Assembly (NCBI GenBank): GCA_036245525.1 | Contig: BTPG01000007.1 | Location: forward strand, 165,502,976-165,566,975 | Source: Semisulcospira habei | Taxonomy: Eukaryota; Mollusca; Gastropoda; Semisulcospiridae | Reading direction: 5' to 3' | Length of the DNA: 64,000 bases | Part shown: positions 1 to 10,112 of the stretch, piece after piece | How positions within the stretch are numbered: position 1 is the first letter of the stretch | Layout of the letters: each line of letters starts with the position of its first letter | The notes under the pieces: model-generated | Told to the model about the DNA's origin: nothing | Seen by the model: the letters and a program-made list of their open reading frames with translations, nothing else | Databases searched by the model: none | Translations under genes and position numbers: made by a program

Positions 1-539
1 TCAACCTAATCAGTTGAGGTAGTGAATTTAATCGCTTGGCCTGATGTGGAGCGTCCACCGAAGCAGAGGCCTTTCGCTTGAGAGGTGGAGCTTGGGGGCA
101 AACCTCTGGAGGAAGAATTTCCGAGATGAGAAGAGCAGCTTCTTCCAAAGAACATAGAGTCTCCACCCGAGGTGGCTCAGAAGCGGACAGGCTGCGCGGC
201 AAACGAGGTGAGTGGAGTGGAGAAGGGCGCCCAGCGGTCTGAACCAATGCCGATATAGAGTCCTGGGGATGAAGACTGAGAGCGTCCTTCGTCGCATTAG
301 CAGGTGTGTATCGGTAGGGACTTATACAAGGATTGGAATGAGGACTGCCATGCCGGTGAGTATCCGGCATAAGGACGGGTGAACGGCTGTAAGGACGGCA
401 GTCGCGGTCTGTCGGACGTCTCCTCGAGCGTCTCTGTGACTCAAAAGGGTCGGAAGGATCCCGCCACTGACGGTAGTGTTGATCGGATAGGTCTGACGAA
501 GGACAAGCACGGATGGAAGACGCCGCAACGTCTGGAGAC

Positions 540-1220
540 CACCATAGCTGACTGTCATGCTCCGCAGAGCAGGTGTACACCAACAGAGTATCACGCTCTG
601 TAGAGCCCGGTCCGCCGGCCCGACTCGTCCAATCGTGTACGCTCCGCAGAGCTGGAGGAGCCGGTACATCTTCTACGCTCCGCAGAGCAGGAGGGCTTAG
701 AAACATGAACATCCTTCGCCGATCGTGAGTGCTCCGCAGAGCTGGGCCAACTAGCACGGTACATATGCTACGCTCCGCAGAGCGGGAGGGCGGAGTAACA
801 TGAGCATACTGCGCCAATCGTGAGTGCTCCGGAGAGCTCATCTGCCGGCCCCACTCCTCCAATCGTTAACGCTCCGCAGAGCTGGAGGAGCCGGTACATC
901 TACGCTCCGCAGAGCGGGAGGGCCTAGAAACATGCACATCCTTCGCCGATCTTGAGTGCTCCGCAGAGCTGGGCCAACTAGCACGTTGTGTCTCTGTATA
1001 ACATAAATCCTCCCTAGATCGGCTGTGGCCAAAACAGTCTACGCTCCACAGAGTGGGATGACCTGGTATCACTATGACTCGCCGCACGATGTTCACGCAC
1101 CGCTGAGCGGGTAGGCCCAGAACATGTTACATTCACATAACCTTTAGATTCCGCAGAGCGAGTGCGCCCAGAGCCACGCGTATGCTCCACAGAGCGGGAT
1201 GAGTGTGTCCGATGTTTACA
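540..1220 (-). repeat. Minisatellite in DIRS-A gag (CTCCGCAGAGC core)
   Basis: The core ctccgcagagc recurs more than a dozen times with variable spacers. Larger units such as cgctccgcagagctggagga (about 639 and 870) and gtgctccgcagagctgggcc (about 728 and 955) repeat at about 230 bp. It lies in the gag region downstream of the Cys domain, the place where each DIRS lineage here carries its own different repeat. Confidence 0.8.
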
Positions 1221-1224
1221 CCTC

Positions 1225-2074
1225 TCAAAATAGTTTGACCGAGACTGGCTTACCTGTACCTCCAAACGAGAGGGCACAGTCGTAGTGGGTCAGACTACTT
1301 GGCAGGAAGCCCTCTGCTGTTGGCGGCCCCTGTCCGCAGATCACGTGGGCACAGACTGCAACTGATGCTCCGCAGAGCAAGAGTAAGTCACCTTCCACAG
1401 AGCGGGCAGGTGTGGTCTCGGTAACACTGTGGTGATCACTTGGCACAGTCGAACCAGCGGAACGTCTGCGTCCCTTCCTCAGCTTGGGCAGTGCCTGGGA
1501 TGGTAAAGGCTGTAACGGAGGAGCCATAGGCGACGCTGGGGGTGGAGGTGGACCCATCGACCCGCTAGGACGCTCACGCCAATAAAAGCTCCACAGCTGC
1601 GACCAACGTTCCTCCTCCCATGGAGTGCACGTAACACAAGTCCGTTCAGATGAACAACCTGAACACGGCAGACATAAGATGTGTGTATCACTTGGCCACT
1701 GAAAGTCGCCGCACTTGGTGCAAGTCTGTACCTGCATACTGTAACATAAAGCAGAGCGTGAAAGACAACCGAATGTGGCGCTGATGCCACATAATAGACG
1801 AACGGTCAATGTCCGTGGGGACCGAACCCCATGTCGAATGTAATGCCACAGAAAAGGCCAGAGCCAGAAGTCGAATCACGCCAGCTGCAGGCAATAACCG
1901 AGGCCTTACAAAACGTGAAAGACAACCGAACGCGGAGGCGATGCCACGAAATATACGATCGGTCAATGTCCGTTGGGACCGAATCCCAAGACGAAATCAA
2001 TGCCACAGAAAATGCCAGAGCCAGAAGTCGAATCGCGCCGGCTGCGGGCATTAACCGAGGCCTTACCTCGACAT
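1225..2074 (-). pseudogene. gag: DIRS-A gag (Cys-rich N-terminal part, spliced)
   Basis: The coding part starts with ATG TCG AG at 2074-2067. A GTAAGG donor follows at 2066 and an acceptor (ttacag) ends at 1739. Splicing gives M-S-S-M-Q-V-Q-T-C and runs in frame into 1738-1225. The domain has the shared pattern C-x2-C-x2-FQWPSD-x-H-x3-CLPCSGC-x5-C-x2-C, then a W-SQLWSFYWRER motif. It is presumed to be a nucleic-acid-binding gag domain of DIRS ORF1. After about 170 codons the reading frame passes into minisatellite sequence with stops. Gag continues as fragments to position 1, where a PPLKRKASAS-like gag motif is visible in another frame. Confidence 0.7.
1739..2066 (-). other. Predicted intron in DIRS-A gag leader
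   Basis: The 328-bp interval has GT (2066-2065) and AG (1740-1739) ends. It joins the start-codon exon to the Cys domain in phase 2. It contains a diverged direct duplication of roughly 160 bp (about 1757-1912 and 1917-2070). Both units end with the same ccgaggccttac block that holds the donor, so the upstream unit carries a second potential donor. Equivalent introns are seen in five other DIRS copies. Confidence 0.65.
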
Positions 2075-2293
2075 AGCAGAGGAAAGGTTGACCAAAATCC
2101 AAGGGAAACTAAGTGGAATCCGGAAGAAATGTGAGGAGACTGAAAACATTACAACCATTGTACCGGAAGCTAAAAGTAAGACTAATGGGAAGACGCCACA
2201 TCATGGGGAAGGGAGGTCAGGCAGGGGACAGAGAGAGTTATTTCCCTGGTTGTGTAGCAACGCACAACAAACTTTGAGGCTGAAATCGATAAG

Positions 2294-3256
2294 TTAACCC
2301 ATATCCATCGGTATACGCCCGCGTGCGTACACACCCATTTCCATCGGAATACTCCGCCGCGCGTAGGCCCCTCTTTCCGACGGTATACTCGCCGACGCGT
2401 AGTTCCCCTGTGTCCCTCTGTGTACACGTAAACCCCTACTTCCCATGACATCACAGGTTAGTGCTCTAAACGTCATCGAAATATGTGCACTTTTCCCAGT
2501 TCCGACCGAGAATTTGCCGGAAGTTGTAAGCCTTTTTTACGCTAATTTTCGCCGCGTGTTAGAGTGAATACATCGAGCATGATGGCCGAGCCAGGTGAGA
2601 GAGAGGACGTGAGCGATACAAGCGGCGATTTTGAATTAGATCCTGACGATAACATATTAGGGGAAGATGAAGAGTTGGTGGAGATTCGAGATGTACAAGT
2701 TTACGATGAGTTGAGTGATTTAGTTCGTCAAATTTTCGTTGATAGTGAGGAAGACAACGATGATTTTCCTGGGTTTCAAGATGGCTGGCAACGTGACAAT
2801 TTTATTCCTTTGTCAATAGAAAATGTGTAGTTTTCAAACCACTTGATGGATTTCATTCATTCTTTTTTTATTAGGCAGAAAATAGAAGTGTGTATATTTT
2901 ACAGGCATATATGCTGCAGTGATTTTGGATTCTTCTATTGAAATAATGTATTTGAACACAAGGTATGTGAACATTTTTGCAATAAAATCACTTTTACACT
3001 AAAATAATTTTTTTCTGTTTTCTTTTTCTCAGTTTATTTTTACATCGATAGCTAGTATATTCAATGCTGAATCTGCTGATATGCAACACTTAATGTTTTA
3101 GGGTGGGGTTGAGACTGTATTAAGCCTTTTATACAACTACCACTCGTGCACTAAAATTTCCTAAAAAACGGTCAACTCTGAGCAGGCACTCTCTGTAAGG
3201 CCTCTTAGCTCACAGAGTGCCTGACTGGAAGTGTCTTCCAGATGGTTATGGGTTAA
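2294..3256 (+). mobile_element. piggyBac-like deletion derivative
   Basis: TTAA occurs at both ends (2294-2297 and 3253-3256) and the ends are inverted: TTAACCCATATCCATCGG on the left and, reverse-complemented, TTAACCCATAACCATCTGG on the right. This is the target site and terminal architecture of piggyBac transposons. At 963 bp it is too short for a full transposase gene and looks like an internally deleted non-autonomous copy. It sits inside the 5' terminal repeat of DIRS-A, so it is younger than that insertion. Confidence 0.8.
2564..2830 (+). pseudogene. Remnant of piggyBac transposase N-terminus
   Basis: An 88-codon ORF inside the piggyBac derivative. The protein is very acidic (runs such as DPDDNILGEDEELVE and DSEEDNDDFPGF) and ends GWQRDNFIP-LSIENV. 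An acidic N-terminal segment is usual in piggyBac transposases; the catalytic DDD core and the C-terminal zinc-binding region are absent. AT-rich sequence follows to 3180. I infer it is the 5' coding piece left after internal deletion. It could be non-functional or, less likely, a small DNA-binding product. Confidence 0.5.
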
Positions 3257-3339
3257 GAGTATCTTCCTAACAGTAATCGATAACGTTATTGAGGAAACAA
3301 ATACCTATACATGATAAACAAAAGATTGGGGCTGCATAC

Positions 3340-3435
3340 CCGTGTTTTATCCATGGCCATCTGTCGAGTGCGCTCCATCTCCTGCCGCACGGTGAACAGC
3401 TCGCCTTCCAGATCAAGGTTCTGACACTGCAGCTC
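3340..3435 (-). CDS. Host gene exon 5 of 5 seen (coiled-coil protein)
   Basis: A 96-bp exon (32 codons) with acceptor cttgctgcag above 3435 and donor GTATGC at 3339-3334, phase 0 at both ends. The peptide begins ELQCQNLDLEGELFTV and ends MAMDKTR, a charged heptad-type sequence. The 5' end of DIRS-A (3301) is only 38 bp past the donor, inside the following intron. Later exons must lie left of the window. Together the five exons give 149 codons without a stop. Confidence 0.72.
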
Positions 3436-3868
3436 CTGCAGCAAGACAATTCAGAGGAAAGGCTTTTTAGCAAGCTGCATTAGCTCAGAAATCGAAAGTT
3501 TTGCTTCTTTGACCTAGTTTCACACGCAGGCCACAGTGTGGGTGGGTCACATAACTAGTACACTGTACACCACTGATGATTGTTATTGCTGTTCTCATCC
3601 AACTACTCAAAATAATGACACACATCAGGATTATCAGGCACTCACACGCAAAAAATGTCAACACACGTCACATCATGTAATCAACAGAGAGAGAATAATA
3701 CAAACATATAATCTAATAATTAGCAATTATACAGATCAAATTGTTAAACAGTTGTACATGTATGTTCAAATATGAGTAACATCTTCATGTTATGGATTCT
3801 AAAAAGCCCTTGCAGAATAATATCGTCAGCAAGAGGAAACAATTCTCATGAGCCCCTACAGGTATGTA
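3436..3868. other. Host intron sequence, nothing recognised
   Basis: AT-rich unique DNA between the exon at 3340-3435 and the plus-strand DIRS end at about 3869. I see no coding or repeat structure in it. Confidence 0.5.
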
Positions 3869-4197
3869 ATTATTTCTTCAAAAACGTTACCGATGGTATT
3901 ACTGATATAGCCTGTCAATATCAGCCTCCAAAATTGTTGTGTTGCTACACAACCAGGGACATAACTCTAGTAAGCAGTTACCTAATCCCCCCGAGTGTCC
4001 TCCCTATCCTCCGAGTAGCCTCCCTTCCTAATCTCGCAAGAGTCCGTTATTGCCAGTTCTTTACTTGGCTTCCATTTTGTTTGGTTTCCTCATCATCCGT
4101 CTCCTTGCGCCCTGGCTAGAAGCAGGTCTCCGCGCAAACGTATTACACACGGGACGTCATCTATGCGTCCGTCTTGCCACTCAGATCAGATAGCTTC
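3869..4197 (+). mobile_element. DIRS-K 5' end, plus strand
   Basis: Reading on the plus strand, a DIRS 5' terminus (about TATTTCTTCAAAAACGTTACCG) is followed by the standard terminal-repeat blocks (cagcctccaaaattgttgtg, then the cct-rich block). After about 4085 the leader diverges. Its sequence pairs with the plus-strand DIRS 3' fragment at 30262-30440: the cggactctcgcgagattagg block there is the reverse complement of 4020-4060. I infer one old plus-strand element whose interior was invaded by everything between. Confidence 0.6.
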
Positions 4198-4228
4198 TTC
4201 TTTGACATACTTACTTACTTACGCCTGT

Positions 4229-4641
4229 AATAATAATAATAATAATACCGTTATTATATAGGCGCTTTTTCTCAATTTTGGGGAAATCGACTCAAAGCGC
4301 CGCGCCTGAAACCCAACACACACACTCACGAAACAGACACGGATTTACGCCATTTAAGACAAACACAGTACAAGACAAACGAAGGGCCAGTCAGCTACTG
4401 AAGTTACAGAAAATTTTTGATCGCTTGTATTTGAAATTTGTAAAGTGGCCTGAGACCGGTACCAAAGTGGGGGGGGGGGGGGGGGGTGGAAGAACCGGAG
4501 TACCCGGAGAAAGAACCCCCGACGGTCCGCCCGAATTAACGGTGACACTTACCAGAGGAGAAAAGTCCAACGCCGGAACCCGGTATCGAACCGCGCACCT
4601 TTGGCATTGGTGGCAGGCGCCTTAACCACTGCGCCACGGAC
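4229..4641 (-). mobile_element. tRNA-derived SINE
   Basis: On the minus strand the element opens GTCCGTGGCGCAGTGG (A-box-like TGGCGCAGTGG) and has a B box GGTTCGATACC about 50 bp on, the two internal pol III promoter boxes of a tRNA-derived head. A central part carries CTTTCTCCGGGTACTCCGG, then a C homopolymer. The 3' part ends GCGCCTATATAATAACGG followed by (ATT)n. It interrupts the RTE tail and is flanked by a 7-bp duplication, cgcctgt at 4222-4228 and 4642-4648. SINE family not assigned. Confidence 0.82.
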
Positions 4642-5296
4642 CGCCTGTCACCCCTACCCGGGTATAGGCCGTCGACGAGAGACCTCCAGCAACTCCTGTC
4701 CTGTGCTTCTCCTTCGATTCTACTCCAGGTGGTTCCCAGTCTCTTGATGTCTGCTTGGAGGTCTCGACGCCAGGAGTTTCTCGGCCTACCTCTTTTCCTC
4801 TTTCCCTGGGGGTTCCATGACAATGCCTGCCTAGTGATACTGGAAGCTGGCTTTCTCAGACTGTGACCGATCCATCCCCATCTTCTTCGCCCAATTTCAT
4901 TCTCTGCTGTTATCTGCTCTGTTCTGTCCCAGAGTCTGACGTTGCTGATCTTCTCTGGCCAGTGGATTTTCAAAATTCTTCTAAGGCAACTGTTCATGAA
5001 GGTCTGTACTCTGTTGACTGTGGTTTTTGTCAATCTCCAAGTCTCTGCTCCATATAGGAGAACTGCTTTTACATTGGAGTTGAAGATCTGGACTTTGGTG
5101 TGTTGTGACAGCTCTCTGGAACTCCACACTTTTTTCAGCTGGAGAAAGGCTGCTCTGGCTTTACCGATTCGTGCTCTGACATCTGCATCAGTGCCGCCTT
5201 TTTTATCTATGATGCTCCCGAGATAGGTGAAGGACTCCACCTCCTCCAACGGGGTGCCAGCAAGCAAGACTGGTTCCTCCCTGGTTGCATTCAGCC
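4536..5296 (-). pseudogene. RTE reverse transcriptase C-terminus (fragment)
   Basis: About 220 codons match the C-terminal part of the RTE polyprotein at 11470-12135: FTYLGSIIDKKGGTDADV, the thumb region, and the GRPRNSWRRDL block that commonly ends RTE proteins. The polymerase active site and endonuclease are missing because of 5' truncation. The frame continues into SINE sequence only by chance. Confidence 0.8.
4591..4641 (-). promoter_or_regulatory. Internal pol III promoter of SINE (A and B boxes)
   Basis: A-box-like TGGCGCAGTGG and B-box GGTTCGATACC are readable on the minus strand within about 60 bp of the SINE start, with tRNA-like spacing. This is the expected promoter of tRNA-derived SINEs. 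Whether it is active cannot be judged from sequence. Confidence 0.7.
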
Positions 5297-5582
5297 TTCT
5301 TTGACATCCCCTCCTCAAAACATTAATTTTTCTCTAAAACATTTTTTCGAAAAATACTTACCGATGACATTACTGTCTGGAAGTGTCTACTACTTACTCA
5401 ATTTTACCCTAAGAACTTTTTGTGTTCCTACACAACCCGGGAGGCACTCGGGGAACCCTAACTAGGGCTGAGAGTAGCCTCCCGTCCCGGCCCATCCGGG
5501 CACTCACCACGTGGCCCAATCACAATCAGTCAGTGATACTTAGCTTACAAGCGGCAAGCGGGGCAGGTGGGAGGGTCCTCTG

Positions 5583-5680
5583 AGTAATGTCATCGGTAAG
5601 TATTTTTCCAAAAAATATATTTTAGAGAAAAATTAATTTGTTTCCTCAAAAACATTACCGATGACATTACTGTCTGGAAG
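5583..5680 (-). repeat. ICR of DIRS-B
   Basis: This segment equals the reverse complement of the element's two ends joined together. Its left half complements the 3' tip (5318-5365) and its right half complements the 5' tip (10577-10620). They meet at a TTT/AAA core near 5637-5639. This is the DIRS-1 type internal complementary region thought to template circle formation. Confidence 0.8.
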
Positions 5681-5773
5681 AATGGCAAAAAGGTGGTGGG
5701 TGCCGCGCCCAAGGTACCGTCATAAAGGGCATACGACAGAGCCAGACACCTAGTCGCCAAACTCCCGACAATT

Positions 5774-6395
5774 TTAGCTAAGTGAGTACCTACGGCGCGT
5801 CCGGCGCCGGGAGGGAGTGTTGCGCTGCGGCGATGTCCCCCACCAGGGCGAGGTTGTCTCGCTGGCCCGACAGATCCCTGAGGTAGAAGTGGGCGAAGGA
5901 GGAGCCGCTCCGGGCATGGGTGGAAAAGCGGCTGGCGGGGCTGCTTGAGCATAGTCCTTGAGGTGGGGAGACGAAGAGGGGGACCCGTGGCGAGACTGAG
6001 GAGGTCGGTGGTCCAAGAACTGTTCCAGGAGAACGGGGCTACCAGGAACACGACCGCGTCGCAACCTCTGAGCTTGAGTAGGAATTTGGGAACGAGAACC
6101 TTCGGGGGGTAAGCATACGCAATGAGCCCGTCCCACAGAATGGAGAGCGCATCGACAGCCCAGGCTAGAGGTCTGGAATCGGGGAGACGAAGAGGGGAAG
6201 CTGGCGATTCCACCTCGTGGCAAATAGGTCGATCATGGGAGTCTCCCAGTGAGCGCAGATCATCTGAAAGATGTCCGGGTGTAGCGTCCATTCCGTGTGG
6301 AGTAGTTGGCCGCGCCGAGAGAGGGAGTCAGCCAACACGTACAAGTGTCCGGGGATGTGTCGAGCTCGGAGGGAGATGCCGCGGTCCTCGCAGCA
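5774..6395 (-). pseudogene. DIRS-B RNase H C-terminus fused to YR stump
   Basis: The RNase H-end motifs FATRWN and WAVDAL are readable, followed by a sequence ending FHPCPERL. It then jumps directly to the last about 35 codons of the recombinase (a FYLRDLSG-like stretch with the catalytic Tyr region, then QHSLPA-like end), partly out of frame. About 350 codons of the recombinase, including the catalytic Arg and HxxR motif, are missing. This is a deletion junction near 5910. Confidence 0.65.
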
Positions 6396-7840
6396 TCACA
6401 GCAGTCGGTAGAGGAGAATGCACAGATCGGGAGAGTGGGTACCTCCCTGCTTCTGAATGTAGGAGACGACTGTGGTGTTGTCCGAAAGGACAAGAAGCGT
6501 CCGGTGGTGAAGGCGGATCCACTTGACGAGTGCTTGCCAAACTGCTTGTAGCTCGAGCCAGTTGATGTGTCTGTCCGCTAGGTCCGGCGGCCAAAAAAAC
6601 GGACGACGAGAGGAAGCTCGGGAGCAGATGTACACCCACCCAGAGAGACTTGCATCCACACAGAGCGAGAGCTGAGGGGGCGGTGAGGCGAGAGGAACTC
6701 CTGAAGCGAGCCAAGAGGTGTCCATCCAGCGCTGTAGGTGTGGGCGAAGGATGTGAAGCACCGGCACCAGGGCATCGATGTCGCCGGAGGACGTACGCCA
6801 ATGAAGCAGGAGATGTAACTGAAGCGGGCAGGACTGAAGACGACCGAGAGGCAGGAGATCCACAGCTGCATTCATCAAGCCGAGAAGTTGCAGCCAGACT
6901 CTGGCGGGGACGGACTCCGCCAGGTCTACCTGAGCAGCTAGGGAGGCCAACTTCTGGATCCGAGGCGCCGACAAACTCACCCTGTTGAGGTCGGTCGCAA
7001 ATTCCATCCCAAGATGAATAAACCGGCGAGATGGCGAGAGGTCCGACTTGCCCGCATGGATCAGGAACCCCAAACGGAACAGCAACAGGAGTAGGGCGTC
7101 TCTGTCCATCCTCAGGGCAGACTCAGACGGATTCCGCAGGAGAGGATCGTAGTAGGAAGTAGCAGGAAGTAGTTTGAGATCGAATTGGACGACGACTGCC
7201 GAGCCTTGGCGACGACGGAGGCCATGAAGCGAGTGAAAACCCATGGGCTGAGGTTGAGACCGAATGGAAGAGCCCGAAACTGGTAGATCACGCCGTCGAA
7301 GGCAAAGCGGAGATACCTCCTGGAGGCCGGGTGCATGGGGACATGGAGATACGCATCGAAGAGGTCCAGGCTGACCGCAAAGTCCATGGGCTGCACTGCG
7401 GCCCTGAGGGTCCGGGCGGTTTCCATGCGAAAAGGCGGAGCCACAAAAAACTTGTTCAGTGCCGAGAGATCGATGATAGGACGCCACTCGCAGTCTGGCT
7501 TCGGAACCACGAAGATGCGGCTGTAAAAGGCTGGCGAGTCGAGACGAGACACTATCTCCGTGGCGGCCTTCTGTAGAAGCGAGTCGACCTCTCCGCGCAA
7601 GGCGATGGCTTTGAACTCGTCGGACGGAATCTCTGTCCACAAGGGAGATCGTCTCAACGGCGGAGGCGAACGAAAGGAAATCGAGAGACCCTCGGTGATG
7701 GTGGCGAGGACCCAGGGGTCGTCCAGCAGCAGCGACCGCCATACGTCGCTGCAAAGGGTCAGCCTCCCGCCGACCGGAGACCCCCGAGCGGTCGGCGGGG
7801 ACTGGAGTGGGCGGGAGTCAGGGGATCCTCCCGCGCCCAC
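6396..7840 (-). pseudogene. DIRS-B reverse transcriptase-RNase H
   Basis: RT motifs run in order: FYSRIFVVPKPD, WRPIIDLSALNKF, DLFDAYLHVP, ALPFGLNLSPWVFTR. The YxDD box region is disturbed by a small duplication and a frameshift and reads YYDP-LLRN instead of YLDDLLLRN. RNase H follows (LCVDASLSGW, NWLELQAVWQAL, LVLSDNTTVVSYIQKQGG). The protein would copy element RNA and remove the RNA strand. The frameshift, the altered active site and the premature end after CILLYRLL make it non-functional. Confidence 0.8.
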
Positions 7841-9429
7841 GACCAGGGCAGCGGGCAGGCCTGGGCCAGGAGGGGGCAGAGGTCCTAGCGGGTCTGGCGC
7901 GGCCGAAAGTGGGAGCCCTGCGGGGCGCCTTGGAATGAGCGGGAATAAAGGACGAAGAGGGTCTGGAGGTCCGCAGGGCGCGACCCACAGCCTTGCGGGC
8001 GGCTTAAAAGCGAGAGGAGGTAACTCGGCTGGGCCAGCGGTCTAAATTTCCATCCTTCACCTTCTGCCAAGTCTCACCGAAGAGAAGGTGGCCACCGAGA
8101 GGAGCGCGACGGAGCTGTGTCTTCAGATCGGGGGGCAAACCACGACAGGCTTGTAGAACGGCATCTCGACGCATGAGGTCACAGTTAACAGCGGCCGCCA
8201 TAGCATTGACCGAAGAGTGATAAGCCGCCCAGTTTGCCGCAACCGCGAGGGCGAGGAGATCACCAAGGAGGGGCGAAGCTTGCCGGGAGTCTTCGATGCA
8301 ACGAATAAACGCTTGCATGAGTAGCTCCAGAAAACCACCACAGGCCAAGGTGTTCCGCACCAGTGACGCCGTCTTATCCAAACCACGAGGGAGGGCGTGT
8401 CTCAGCCGAGTGTTGCCGCCAAGCTGTGCTACAGCCGAAGGGTCCAACATGGAAAGAGGACAGTGGAAAGACTGGGAATGGCCCGCATACCAAGATTGGC
8501 GGAACGCGATGTCAAGGTCAGCCGGCCACTTGCGATCCGCGAAAAAGGAGTACTCCTGGGAATCTGTGTGGAGATAAGCGGAGAATGAATCTCGCAGATC
8601 CTGAAAGCCAGGGGGCTGAGGCAGCGACTTGAATCTCTTCTGCTGATGGCCCGAATTGACAAAGGCGGACACCTTCCGCTTGAGCGGGGGAGGACGGGGA
8701 GCACGCGTCCGCCGGGAGGGCGGCCGCGATAAGACGAGCTGCTTCATCAATCCCAAAAAGCGTTTCCGAGCGCGACGATGAAGGGTTCCTAGTCGACGCA
8801 GGACTATCAGTCCCCTCAGAGTGCGGTGAGAGGGAGCGGCAGCCAAAGTCGAGCAGGGCCGAAACCGAATCCTCCGGGAGTAAACTAAGAGTCTCCTCAT
8901 CCCGCGGAGGGAGAGAGATCCGGTGGAGGGTCCGGGAGGGAGAAAAAGCGCTGACTCCATCCTGACGAGAAACCGTAGCCACCGACGAGCGTCGTGTCCG
9001 CTTGAGAGGGCAAAGTGGAGGCGGGGACAAAGCATGATCGGGAGGCGGGCACCTGGAGCGAGTTGTGTGCCTGTGACGGGAAGAGCGACCACGATGACGG
9101 GAGTGACAGCGAAGACGGGAGCGGCTGCGATGACGAGAGCGGCAGCGACAGCGATCCCTGTCTGCGGAGAGCCGAATACGGGGCCGAGGTGGAGAAGGCG
9201 ATGGGCGACGGAACCTGCGGGGGGAGGCATACCGAGACAGGCGCGAAGTAGAACGTGGGGCCGAAGCTCATGCAGTAGATGAACGTGACGAGGACAAGGC
9301 AGGCCGGGGGCTGAGTCGGCCGGAACCTAGAGCAGGACGATGCATCTGACCTTCTCGGGACGCGCCAGAGCGACGAAGGTTGGCGGCTGAGTGAGAATTT
9401 GCAAAAGGGTCATCAGTCTGTGGACGCTG

Positions 9430-9640
9430 GGACACGGGTCTCTTGCCTGCCTCCGTAAGGCGGGCACTTGGCCTACTGAGCGACTCTCCGTAAGAGTACG
9501 CGGGCACTTTCAGGCGAGACCGCTCAGGACTGTTTTCGGACAAAACACCGTGCCAAGCACGGCACTGCAGGCCTGCCTCCGTAAGGCAGGCGCTCTGCCC
9601 TAAGGCGGACTCTCCGTAAGAGTCAGCAGGCGTAGTCTGG
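9430..9640 (-). repeat. Gag repeat of B/G type (cgtaaggc / ccgtaagagt)
   Basis: Two copies of a unit containing cctgcctccgtaaggcgggc and ctctccgtaagagt. The same unit is repeated several times in DIRS-G (54275-54860), showing B and G are the same lineage. In the gag frame it encodes SYGES and LTEAG-like runs. Confidence 0.75.
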
Positions 9641-9948
9641 GTAGAAGTCCTGGGGGAAGAGCGAGGCTCAAGTGTCCGACCTGTCAGTTGATCACATGGT
9701 CAGTGCAAGCATGACTGGGTATAGCGCCAGGCACGGAGGGGGGCTCCATGAGGGATGCACGGTCACTAGCCAGAGGCAGGCGCTCGCGCCGGTAGAATCC
9801 CCAAAGCTGCGACCAGCGTTGCTCCGGCCAGGCGACACAGACTGCACAAGTGTGGTCCGAGGCGCAGCCCGCACAAGGGAGGCAGAATTTGTGATTATCA
9901 CACGGCCACTGAAAAGCTCCACACCGCTGGCAGTTACGCACGGGGTTA

Positions 9949-10112
9949 CTGCAACAGAAAGCAGAGATAGTAGGCGACCGGGCGCAAGCACCGCGAGGCC
10001 GCGACAACGAGAACGATAGAACTGCGCGAAGCGGTCTGATCGAAAACAAAGACCTCCAACCAAAGCAGGCATCCGGTCCGGGGCCGGCTGAGGGCGGGGA
10101 CTGATAAATTAC
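9949..10112 (-). other. Predicted intron in DIRS-B gag leader
   Basis: A 164-bp GT-AG interval in the same place and phase (2) as in the other DIRS copies. The splice keeps frame: T-Q-E-S-N-P-V-R-N-C. Confidence 0.6.

Larger units (their letters stand above)
1..3301 (-). mobile_element. DIRS-A retrotransposon, 5' part (cut by window edge)
   Basis: This is the 5' portion of a DIRS-type element: inverted-repeat end at about 3257-3301, leader, first exon, intron and gag. RT, RNase H and recombinase would lie left of the window. The end matches the 5' ends of the other DIRS copies here (GTTACCGATGG-type motif, then TTTGTTTC at the very tip). The 5' terminal repeat is interrupted by a piggyBac derivative at 2294-3256. 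The element sits in a host intron, 38 bp from an exon. Confidence 0.8.
4209..5296 (-). mobile_element. 5'-truncated RTE LINE with 11-bp target duplication
   Basis: The sequence matches the 3' end of the RTE at 11465-14760, including the terminal (TAAG)n tail at 4209-4221. Its 5' truncation point is at 5296. The flanks ttctttgacat at 4198-4208 and 5297-5307 are an exact 11-bp target-site duplication. A SINE (4229-4641) splits the tail from the body. It inserted in the leader of DIRS-K. Confidence 0.88.

Noticed and set aside
540..1400. CRISPR-like array of short repeats
   Set aside because: Spacing and units are irregular, the repeats are inside a retrotransposon gag, and the context is eukaryotic. 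It is a minisatellite.
5318..5640. Possible independent foldback transposon of about 320 bp, repeated at several places
   Set aside because: The same block sits at the 3' end of every DIRS copy, and its second arm is half of the ICR. It is part of DIRS, not a separate element.
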